Under the pieces are notes generated by a model. The model was given only the letters and a program-made list of their open reading frames with translations. It had not been told where the DNA came from and did not search any database. This document shows positions 55,562-64,000 of a DNA stretch of 64,000 nt, one piece after another. Origin of the DNA: Bipolaris cookei. Lineage: Eukaryota > Ascomycota > Dothideomycetes > Pleosporales > Pleosporaceae. Within the stretch, counting starts at the first letter, position 1, and every line of letters begins with the position of its first letter. The stretch covers positions 1,278,276 to 1,342,275 of the forward strand of contig NRSV01000001.1 of assembly GCA_002286855.1 (NCBI GenBank), given 5' to 3'. Made by a program: the position numbers and the translations under genes.

Positions 55562-56752
55562 AGTGAAGAGATTGCGTATTTAGCAGTGAGTCTATGCGAC
55601 TGATGCCGATATAGAGATGGCAGCCAAAGTGATGCAGAGAGACGGTTAGTAGTATATCGCAAAGTATAATTAATCATCCGTCAGGGTGGGTGGGTCCTGA
55701 GATGTTGCATGATGCAGCAACCCGTGCCCTTGCCGGATACAAGGAAGCGTTTTGACGCGGCACCGTGAGCAAGTGAGGTAAAGTGCTGGCGTAATGCTTT
55801 GAGCCAAACCAAGAACTGAGCGATGCAATGTTAGGCGACCATCCCCAACGACGTCGAGCAAATGGTGAAGCAAGAGCTTTGGGCGGGGAGAGAGTCTAGG
55901 CGAAGGAATTACAGGGTTCTCGTTTGTGGAGCCTCTCGGACTGCGGGTGGCGAAGAGGTTGTGTCGCTTATGCAGGCGCTGTATTAATAAGAAAAGAAAC
56001 CTGTCAGAGCCGAGGCAGAATTGTTCCTAGAGAGGGAGAAGCTTCCAGTGAGAGCACGGCATTAATGCAAAGGAACATAGTGCAGCATAGCAAGCAGGTG
56101 TACGACTATATGCTTTCAGCTAGTACCTGCTGTGAACCTTGTGGCACAATCGGCCGTAGAACGACGTGTCGCTTAATGCGAGATCTATTTCAATGACGAA
56201 TTCACACCTTGTAGATGGCTGGAATTGCTTGCTTTTGATCGGAGGCACGACATCACGGCACAGTGCATGTACTGCAATCGCCTCCTGTTTGCTTTGTGAT
56301 GCGCCTGCAGGCTGCTTTTGTGGGGTGCTGCTAGCTGGTCAACATGCAAGTGTGCCTGCTCTGCAGCACGGACAAAGATCTCAGCGGGCTTCTTGAGGTG
56401 GGCACTAGGTGTGACAAGTGAGCTGACATGTGCATTGCCGCTTCAGCGGTTGGCGACGCCTATTGGATTAGCTAAGTCCAACTCTGCTCCTTCCGTGTCG
56501 CTGGCCTAGGAAGAAGCAGGCAGGGGCGACGCCTATCGAATAGTTGCACCTCGATTTTCAGGGCCCTGGACCCCCTGGCTTGCCATGCATCAAGCACGCT
56601 TCTCCCTTCACTAGCCTGCACCCTTGTACATATGTATGTACGTACTTCCTCCACTAATACGACCCATGCCCACCTAATAGCCTATGATGTAGTTGGCTCC
56701 GACTCACCCTCCTTGGCTCGACCTATCGCTGTGGGCAGTTAGCGACATGCAA
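55562..56752. other. No supported gene
   Basis: The regulator's promoter lies at the left. Short plus-strand frames at 55924-56509 have no domains or starts of note. The right part flanks the small gene ending at 56753. Confidence 0.45.
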
Positions 56753-57122
56753 TTACTCCTCCCCCTTGAATGCATACGCACACTTTCGCCGCTCTTGGAT
56801 CAGCCGCGCCACACGCCAATCGAACACATCTCGTTTAATCTCAGGGATGGACTTCTCACGTAGCTTGCTTTGTGTGCTAGCTAACATCTGTCCCATTTGC
56901 AGCTCTGGTATTGTCTTGAAATGATAATAACAATCCTCCTGTGGAAGCGCATCCACTCCGTCCTTAGTTATCTCCTGCAGCTAGAGTCAGTCTAAAAAGC
57001 AGCACAAGTACTCTCATCGAAATGCGCACATAGAACAAGTGCCACTGCCACTTGTCATAGTCGGCACGGATTCGTGCCTCTTCGGCCTTGGCATTCCTAC
57101 CGATGGCAAAAGGGTCGCTCAT
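56753..57122 (-). CDS. Small hypothetical protein, 104 residues, two exons
   Basis: ATG 57122 starts MSDPFAIGRNAKAEEARIRA and DYDKWQWHLFY (exon 57030-57122). A 55-base intron (56975-57029, GTGCGC to CTGCAG, branch-like GACTGAC) joins in phase to EITKDGVDALPQEDCYYHFK (exon 56753-56974), ending RRKCAYAFKGEE. A later donor (GTACTT) would give a 37-base intron, which is too short to prefer. The protein is charged and largely helical (KLREKSIPEIKRDVFDWRVA). No family is recognised. The neat splice and balanced composition support a real gene. Confidence 0.55.
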
Positions 57123-57467
57123 GGCGCAAAATATGACATGAAGCTCGGTCGTTTGTTGAGGTGTTGGGGAGTTGGGGCTTGGAGACCAGGATGAGTGCGC
57201 ACGCGCCTGCTTCCTGTCTTGGCGCGCACTATTTGTTGTGTTTGGCGTGTCAGACGCCAAGCGGCGCCACCTGCGAACCAGGGCCTTGCGAACCCGTTGC
57301 ACCCCTCGTCCGATTACGATGCGACCCGCTTTCCTTTCTTGAACAGATGCTGCTCCACCTGTAGATATGGGCCTAACGCTGCAGATGTTTGCCCCGAAAA
57401 TCAGTGCATGCGAAAACGCGTGGTAGAAGCTAAACTACTAGTACAACAACGCCCCAACCGCAGGACT

Positions 57468-57800
57468 TTACTTCCACAAAAGCAAGCTCGCCTCGCCATT
57501 CCAACGGGCAAAGACCTGAAACGGGTTTCCGCCAGACCACCGCGCATGTGTTTCGGGTTGTTGCCGAATAGATTCCAAGCATGATCCCAGAGCACTTTCA
57601 GGAGCGTGGAAGAACAAACCACCTGCCATACCGCGAGCAATCTGAACATCGTAGAACGTTGGATCCTTACACACGTAGGTCAGGTCGATGACGCACGGTT
57701 AATCAGCACCTTATACCTTGCGCTGACGGATGGGTTGCGGGATATTCTCAATACATAGGGAGGCGTCGTTGGAGAACAACACTGTGGCATCCCTGGCCAT
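57468..57800 (-). CDS. Candidate small two-exon gene, 93 residues
   Basis: ATG 57800 starts MARDATVLFSNDASLCIENI and PQPIRQRK (exon 57717-57800). A 51-base intron (57666-57716, GTATAA to GTGTAAG, with CTGAC inside) joins in phase to DPTFYDVQIARGMAGGLFFH (exon 57468-57665), ending WNGEASLLLWK. The donor is not ideal. Sequence upstream of the ATG is open in the same frame without another ATG, so an earlier exon is possible. The family is unknown. Confidence 0.4.
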
Positions 57801-58777
57801 ACCGTTCTTTGTGTGATAAGGTCTTGCTGGCAGAATCTCCGTATGTACTATACCGTACAGGTGACAAAATGCTGCAGCTTCGCTATTCAGACATTGGGCT
57901 CGCTTGAACTGTGTTTGGGGGTCATTCGTAGATTGCTGCTTATTCAACCATCATCTCTTAGTGTGAATGTTGACGCCAGGCAAAGGGGCGCTTGCATAGC
58001 TAGCTGACATTTGCTTACAGAGCGTGCTGGGCGATCTGCCAACTATTCAAGGAATCAAAAAACCTAGAAGAGAGGGAGCTAGACGTCCCTCATCACTTCA
58101 GGTACTCCCTGGTGCATAGCTATTAACGAAGCTACTGAATCATTCGTCACTCAATCACTTCTGCTTAGGACTATGTACATAGGTACATGAGTGTGAGATA
58201 CCGCCATATAAATAAAGCACAACAAAAAGAGGGGTGATACTCTCGATGTAACTAAGCAGATAGAGACATTCACTCGTTCGCAATGAAGCGAAGAATTGGA
58301 CTTATTATAGCATTGCAATGGTCGTGTTATGTGAAGTAGGCTGTATCGCTGCCAGGTTCCATATGAGACAACAGAAACGCCAATCTGAGGTGCTCGGCCT
58401 ATCAATCTATTCCTATATGCTATTCCTTTTTCATTACTGCCAATAGTGATGACGAATGACTGGAATACCACTTTCTTCAATCAAAGTCTCGTGGCTTTCA
58501 TTGTGAGGCTGGCTGCGCGCCCATTATTCATTGCCAGAACTAGTTCTTCCACCACTTCCAGTACCATACGTAGCCTTCGTCACTGGTCAGCCACCTTATC
58601 CGCTCCTGCAAGCCAACATTCGGATCGGATATTCAAGATCCGTCATCCCACGTCATCTTCAGATAGTGAGGTGGCACTCCTGCCACTTAAGCATATAAAT
58701 CAGTTTATAGTACCTAGGTCTGTAACTAAGGAATTAGAACATAATTATAATCAAAGTCTGAGCTATGAAATTAGGTA
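57801..58777. other. Intergenic left flank of the Fot1/pogo element
   Basis: A plus-strand frame from ATG 58449 reaches almost to the transposon (58778). It could be a small gene disrupted or flanked by the insertion, but it shows no domain. The rest lacks support. Confidence 0.35.
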
Positions 58778-59268
58778 ACGTAAAGCACCACCGAGCCGGA
58801 CACACCACCGAGCCGGACACTTTTTCTTGGCATCACGAACTTCATGTACGAAAACTCGAATTACTCTACACTAGCTATAGATGCGTTATACAACTCACTT
58901 GTATCTGATAGAGAATCTTCTTCTACATCTTTTTGGCACGTACGGGCGTTATGGCCCACTCTCCCACAGGTTCCACAGTGCCGTTGACCTGGTAGAGCCT
59001 TTTCTTGACTACCCCCACCACGCGCCTTCTTTGATGCCGTACGACCAGTAGCAGCATTTTCAGCTGCCTGCGATGCTCCTGCACCAAAGTCTAGTGTCCC
59101 GCCTGTCTGAATTCGCTTTCTTTTACGCCCTCGGCGCTTTGTTACCTCAGCTAATTGCTCTTCAAGCTCTCGTATGCGGGCCTTCATAAGCACATTCTCA
59201 TGTAGCATCTCCTCAGCTCCTTCAATAAGCTTTGAGAAGCCTTCTTGTGCAGCAGTTGGTGATCGTAC

Positions 59269-59281
59269 NNNNNNNNNNNNN
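59269..59281. other. Assembly gap of 13 Ns
   Basis: Thirteen undetermined bases lie within the transposase. The true gap length is unknown, although the frame continues on both sides at this size. Confidence 0.98.
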
Positions 59282-60355
59282 ACAAGCTTCGACTGTGATC
59301 CAAATTCGTACGAATTGCTAGGGGTTTTAGACTCCCAGGGTGTTTCTAGCTGAGCTTCTTGTGGTGGGGTACAAAGGCGTACGTCAAGACGATCAATGAC
59401 TCTCTGCGCGTTAATAGGAACTAGCCCTGCTGCCTTAAAGGCTTTTTTGCAGTTATCGAACGTAAATACGTCGCGAAACGCGTCTCGAAAGGCTGGCAGG
59501 AAGCGTTCTTTATCAATATGCCAGACGTGGTGGCGTGCCAAGTCTCGTACGCGTTGGGAGTACTTCTGCTTAAGAGGCGAAAAGCAGACAACGTCAAGCG
59601 GCTGAAGTATATGCGATGAATGAGCAGGCATACAAAGAGTAAGAATCTTCTGTTCAAGACAGTAGTCCTTAAATTCTTGGTTTAGGTGGCTCTCATGGCC
59701 GTCAAGAATAAGTAGCCTGTACGACCCCGCCTGACGCGTCTTTGTATGCTCGTCAAAGTGCTTTAACCACTCAAGACCAAGCGCGTTATTTGTCCAGCCG
59801 TTCTGTGATACTGAGAGCTTCCAATCGTACGGTATATCTACTTCTTCGTACCAAGCAGAGATATGGACGCGTCCCTTGTAGATAATGAATGGCGGAGTAG
59901 CATACCCCGCAGCGCAGATGCTCTGAATAACTGTAACCCACTCACGATTGCCTGGCTGCGTCAAAGTAGGCCTCGTACGACGCTCTGCGCCTGTAACTAC
60001 CTTCATTGAGCCAATCACGCCCATCTGAAAGCCAGTCTCGTCAAAGTTATGGATGTCGTCAGAATGTACTCCATACTTCTCAATTGTCTCTCGTACAAGC
60101 TCAAACCACGCGTTAATAACCTCTGGATCTTCCTGCTGTATTCTCTGGCGGTCCTTTGCTCGATTGAAAGCTGTTTTAAGCTCGTCGGAACGCGATACAA
60201 ATCGCTCTGCCCAGTTCTTGACCAAAGGTTGGCCATCTCGTACGCGCAGTAGTTTCTCTGCCATATCCGCTACCTCACACAGTCGGGGAGCAAATCCTCG
60301 TGAGTCTAGATCAAGAATATATCGTACAATTGTTTGCTCTTCAATTATAGTTAGT

Positions 60356-60766
60356 GTTGTAGATAAGCTACTCAGCTATTCTACTACAGAATCCGGATGC
60401 GCAGTCCACACCCGGACTCTGCGATCAATCAAGTCTATAGTCGATCTATCAAGACTATAATCGATCAATAGACATCTATCTATGGCGCTATAGATTACGC
60501 AAGCTACTACTAGATAGACTCTTCTAGAATCTATTCTAGCTAATATATATAGTAGTAGGATAGCAAGTAGATAGAAGACAGAGCACTTCACATAAGATCA
60601 ATTCACACTACCAACGATCAATCAATTAGTGTTTCTTCCCTAGCACATATCTTCTCTCTCTAGAATCTCTCGATCAAGCTGGCTCTGAGTCTACTACGGA
60701 CAAGTAGAAGGCAGAGACCTCTACCTCTGAGTCGATAGTAGAACAAGCAGCACCCTACACTTTGAC
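60356..60766. mobile_element. Nested 411-bp insertion in the transposase, 7-bp duplication
   Basis: The insert splits the transposase between PNCRKLT and the EEQTIVRYI segment. AGTTAGT occurs on both sides (60349-60355 and 60767-60773), as a target-site duplication would. The insert has no coding capacity. Its ends share only a short inverted similarity (CTATTCTACTAC against TTGTTCTACTA), so it may be a decayed MITE. Internal sequence is AT-rich with repeated GATC, CTAT and TAGA strings. No matching copy was noticed elsewhere in the window. Confidence 0.65.
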
Positions 60767-61324
60767 AGTTAGTTTGCGGCAGTTTGGAGATATCTGGGGT
60801 CGAAAAGTGATTTTGTTAAGCCGATCAGAAAGCCGCTGAAAAGGAACGTTGTAGACAGCAGCAGCGCGTCGAATGCTCTTAAACTGGCCCGTACGATAGG
60901 CCTGAATAGCAAGAGTAATTCTGCCTTCTCTCTGAGTTAATGTATCTTTACGTAGTTGGGACATGTTACTTTGCAAGTGATGTTCGCGATGCCAAGAAAA
61001 AGTGTCCGGCTCGGTGGTGTGTCCGGCTCGGTGGTGCTTTACGTTATATTAAATCTTTATTAATTTTATGCTAGGCGTACGTCGACGCATATAACGAGGG
61101 TCCGCTAAGCACATGGAATAAAATGAGCGTTGACAGGTGATATAAAGAGCTTGTAACTCACAACTTCCCTAAAAGTTGACTTGGGAACAACACCGCAGGA
61201 GGATATTTTACATATTGCCTGATCGTGACCTTGTGTTCAGTTGCGCACCTCAGGGCATCGAAGACTGTTGATATACGCAACAACAGTGGCAGCCAACTGT
61301 GTATAGCTTACTCTGCTTTGCAAC

Positions 61325-62294
61325 ATGTTAAAAATGAAGCTTTTTCCAGTTTCTTGTCTCGGGGTTTTGCCGATCTACGCAGCCATTGCCATTCATCTCG
61401 ACGTCCACTCGCCAGGTATATGACCATTGACTCGCGAAGGCTGAGCTCACTGAGGAATAGACAACATCAAAGAAACTATTGCGGCGCTCTCCAAAAATTT
61501 GCGACAGTACTATACTGGGGACCGAGAAGGTAGTATACCAGGCCTACTCCCACCACCCTATCACTGGTGGGAGGCTGGTGCGATGTTCAATACCCTGATT
61601 AACTACTGGTACTACACTGGAGATGGCCAGTACAATGCTGTTGTTACACAGGCTTTGGAGCACCAGATTGGGGAATTTAATGCTTTCATGCCTCTTAATC
61701 AGACTAGGTCGCTTGGAAACGATTTACCTGGATTGGGCTGAACAGGTCTGGCAGTGGGAGCTTGCAGTGGGCCTCATAACAGACGACTATCATTTTCTGG
61801 ACGGCGCTCACGGCAAGAAGAATTGCACAACTTTCGATCATAAAAAATGGACCTACAACGCCGGAGTACATATGGCTGGCGCTGCGGCAATATGGAACGC
61901 AGTGAGTGGAAGCCAAACAGTGACTAATTTGCTTGCAATCGCTGATTTTCACAAAACTCAGAGTGACATCTAGAGAACCAGGCTAGAAGGAATCATTGGA
62001 GGACTGAGCATTTTCTTCAGAGACAACGTCATGATCGAAATCAGCTGCGAGAACCAAGGTAAATGCAACATAGATCAGCGTTCTTTTAAGGCGTACTTGT
62101 CTCGCTGGATGGCTTATACTGCAATGGTCACCCCTTGGACTCGCGATTCGATTGACCGACGACTCCAAGCTTCCGCTATTGCCGCAGCTGCTCAGTGCAC
62201 TAACGAGGCGGGTCAGAGCTCTTGTAATCTTTACTGGGCTGCAGGAAATAAACATGGTAACGTACATCCCTTCGTAACGGAACAACCGCCGTAA
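61325..62294 (+). pseudogene. GH76 (alpha-1,6-mannanase family) pseudogene
   Basis: The start MLKMKLFPVSCLGVLPIYAA and IAIHLDVHSPG resembles a signal peptide plus mature start. After frame changes it continues as LRQYYTGDREGSIPGLLPPP, then YHWWEAGAMFNTLINYWYYT, a clear GH76 signature. From about 61700 the reading jumps frame and lacks roughly a hundred residues, including the usual Asp-Asp catalytic region. It resumes at WAEQVWQWELAVGLITDDYH, KKNCTTFDHKKWTYNAGVHM and CNIDQRSFKAYLSRWMAYTA. A stop interrupts at about 61970. GH76 enzymes act on cell-wall mannan and often carry a GPI anchor. This copy cannot make an active enzyme. Confidence 0.75.
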
Positions 62295-62750
62295 CGGACA
62301 AAATTACAGGTACTTTGACTTTGCAGCAACATCATAACCTGCAACTATCGTAAAAATAACATTGACCTACTAAAGTATATACTAGGGTTAATACTAAGTT
62401 GATGCATGCCCACCAATACAAAAATTACAATCGTGCAGATACCTTCCCTCCAGATGTGCGAAGACACCTGCTTTATTTCAATAATGCGCCTCACGAGTTA
62501 TACGACCACCACCATCAGTTCCATCCGTCGCAACGCATCTATCGCTTCTGTATACGTCTAGGTATTCAATAGAATCGTCCAAGCCTGCTCACCAGCGGTA
62601 AGGGCTGGTCGGTGAACAGATTCATGCGTGATCGCCACACGGCCTGGTACCTCCATATCCGATGCACCAATCAGCAGTGCTGACATAATCTTGATCGCTG
62701 AGCCAGCCAAATAGGGTTAAGCTTAAAACCACAATTCACCTAACATCTTG
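62295..62750. other. No gene seen
   Basis: AT-rich flank of the GH76 relic with dense stops in all frames. Confidence 0.4.
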
Positions 62751-62918
62751 AGCTTACTATGTAAGCATCACAGCGATCATAACAGTCCACAAGTTCAAGT
62801 ATGTCGGTCAGTAGAAATCAAGGTAGAATTCAGCAGCAAACATACTAATTAGTTAATTAAACAGCTTTACGCCTTACCCCAAAGGACCTCTAATTATAAC
62901 GTATAGAATGCTATGTAA
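62751..62918. repeat. Direct repeat, copy 1
   Basis: From AGCTTACT...TAAGCATCAC through ACAGTCCACAAGTTCAAGTA to GCTATGTA, this segment is similar to 63771-63918 in the same orientation, about 1020 bases away. Differences are mixed, many of them transitions. Confidence 0.65.
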
Positions 62919-63207
62919 TATACCTAGCCTCGCTTGAGCAAAAGCATCTAATTAATATCAATAGTTACCTAATCTGAATTTACTGTCTGCAGTTGAGTGT
63001 GTAGGATGTATTACGTGTTGTGATGTGTATCCTGATAAGCGCAAGTTTAGATATAGCGTTAAGTATCAGGGCCTTTCAGTAAGAAAGTAATCAACTTTCG
63101 ATAGTTATCTAACTAGGTAGTATTGATATTCCATACAAACACCACATGCAACGTTTTTAGCCTAGCACAACCTTCACGCCATCGTAGACTGCTACACCTA
63201 TGGGAGA
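62919..63207. other. No gene seen
   Basis: AT-rich sequence between the repeat and the ORF fragment. No supported frame is present. Confidence 0.4.
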
Positions 63208-63456
63208 TTAGGCTTCAATAAGCTCTTCTAACTTGTAGAATGACTTACTATTACCCCAGGCATCCTTTGACCGAGGGCTAGTGATATAACTTATGGTGAC
63301 GTTCTTGTCCTGTTCGGATATATGTTTGACGGTCCAAGTACCATCGGAGTTCTCTTGGTAGCCGGAAGAGCGACTTAGAACAAGGAGATCTCGCAAATGA
63401 CGGTCGTTCAATTTGTAGTGTTTCCTAACATTGTTAGTAAACTTAGGACTATCCAA
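63208..63456 (-). pseudogene. Short coding-like fragment, family unknown
   Basis: About 80 residues read as plausible protein (RKHYKLNDRHLRDLLVLSRS, GTWTVKHISEQDKNVTISYI, SKSFYKLEELIEA) with a stop but no ATG. It lies between the two copies of a direct repeat, so it may be cargo or flank of a mobile element, or the last exon of a lost gene. Confidence 0.3.
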
Positions 63457-63770
63457 TCAATATATACAACACGTACTTGGGTCGGACGAGTAGTTCTGTA
63501 ACGTCCATCTCTCGGTGGCGGGACTCCTTGTGTGCTGGGACCGGCCGATCATCCGTTCTGGTTGAACAGTCCCCACGTCTAAGGAGTCTCGTCACGGAGG
63601 TATGGACGTTATTCTTCATAATGAGTTTGTGGCTTGCGAGCTAATAAAAGTACCCAATGTTACAAAGTGGGCAGCGGTGTATTTGTTAAGACTAACTATA
63701 GAAACCGCGTTCGTGTTAGTTAGTCAACTATCGAGCTCGCTGAATAAAGGACAAGTTATATGGCGCTTGA

Positions 63771-63918
63771 AGCTTACTGGATAAGCATCACGGTGATAAT
63801 GACAACCCACAAGGCCAAGTACGACGGTCAGCAGATACCAAAGTAAGCAAAGCGACAGCAAACATGGGGAAACAACTTTACGCCTTTGGCCTGTCTAGAG
63901 TACGAATAATGCTATGTA
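63771..63918. repeat. Direct repeat, copy 2
   Basis: The partner of 62751-62918, with AGCTTACT, ATAAGCATCACGGTGATAAT, CCCACAAGGCCAAGTACGAC and AATGCTATGTAG aligned. The copies may be relics of long terminal repeats or two hits of a dispersed element. Confidence 0.65.
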
Positions 63919-64000
63919 GGTGTTCCTCCTATCACCACATCCGGGCCTCGGGCGCTCTCCATGATTCCAGCCTTGGATCGACTGGTGTTTGAATTTCTGG

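Larger units (their letters stand above)
58861..60964 (-). pseudogene. Fot1-type DDE transposase, interrupted
   Basis: The 5' part starts at ATG 60964 (MSQLRKDTLTQREGRITLAI) and contains a psq-type helix-turn-helix (SIRRAAAVYNVPFQRLSDRL). It breaks off at PNCRKLT. After a 411-bp insertion, coding resumes (EEQTIVRYILDLDSRGFAPR) and leads into the catalytic domain. Probable DDD residues are in HNFDETGFQMG, LLILDGHESHLN and HILQPLDVVCFSPLK. The C-terminus has a coiled coil (LMKARIRELEEQLAEV) and a CCHC zinc knuckle (CGTCGRVGHNARTC). Thirteen Ns fall inside the gene at 59269-59281, hiding four to five residues. The DNA-binding and catalytic parts are no longer in one frame, so the copy should be inactive unless the insert were removed. 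Confidence 0.85.
58778..61044. mobile_element. Fot1/pogo-type DNA transposon, 2267 bp, with TA target duplication
   Basis: The ends are inverted repeats identical over 57 bases, from ACGTAAAGCACCACCGAGCC inward to CTTTTTCTTGGCATC. Similarity continues weakly to about 64. Each TIR contains a 17-bp unit twice (CACCACCGAGCCGGACA). TA flanks both ends (58776-58777 and 61045-61046), as expected for the Tc1/mariner/pogo superfamily. Inside lies one minus-strand transposase gene, itself interrupted. The perfect TIRs argue for fairly recent insertion. Confidence 0.9.

Noticed and set aside
63497..63600. TGTAACGTCC start as a solo LTR
   Set aside because: It resembles some fungal LTR beginnings, but no matching end or second copy is visible in the window.

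Overview
The window looks like draft nuclear DNA of a filamentous ascomycete, most likely a Dothideomycete of the Pleosporales type. Genes are sparse and carry short introns (about 50-65 bases, GT...AG, with CTAAC/CTGAC-like branch sites). Protein families are typically fungal: Zn2Cys6 regulators, DUF7924, fungal F-box and BTB proteins, a 2EXR-like fragment, a GH76 relic and a PD-(D/E)XK-like family. Mobile DNA includes a Fot1/pogo element, Tad1-type LINE debris and a copia fragment. A run of 13 Ns marks a scaffold gap. The lineage is inferred from gene content only.

Layout. 1-11 kb: a trypsin-like protein with an altered putative catalytic Asp, the 5' end of a truncated gene, two hypothetical genes with nearby minisatellites, and a neat three-exon small gene. 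11-17 kb: a decayed unknown ORF and weak candidates. 17.6-26.5 kb: two full F-box paralogues flanking a long-TIR MITE-like element, an internally deleted LINE and a SNF2-type gene cut off just after its Walker A motif. 26.7-35 kb: copia and other debris, DUF7924 gene copy A and an F-box C-terminal fragment. 35-43.5 kb: a BTB protein, a disordered hypothetical, an intact PD-(D/E)XK-family gene, a second copy of the MITE-like repeat, and a 2EXR-like fragment ending where the next duplication begins. 43.5-48.3 kb: DUF7924 copy B, in inverted orientation to copy A and with the same intron, plus two unknown genes. 49-58 kb: the best conventional gene block, with a small secreted-protein candidate, two Zn2Cys6 regulators (one with a damaged zinc cluster) and two small two-exon genes. 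58.8-61 kb: a full-length Fot1/pogo element with 57-bp perfect TIRs and TA duplication, broken by a nested 411-bp insertion. 61-64 kb: a GH76 pseudogene, a direct repeat and other decayed DNA.

The genes do not form an obvious pathway or metabolite cluster. The region reads as an accessory, repeat-rich segment in which fungal families expanded by duplication and were broken by transposons and rearrangement. The features I find most worth checking are the inverted DUF7924 duplication with its divergent-exon relic, the MITE-like family, the LINE/SNF2 double truncation, the nested insertion in the Fot1 element, and the two regulatory or catalytic proteins with altered key residues. Exon boundaries were read by eye, with no alignment or transcript data.
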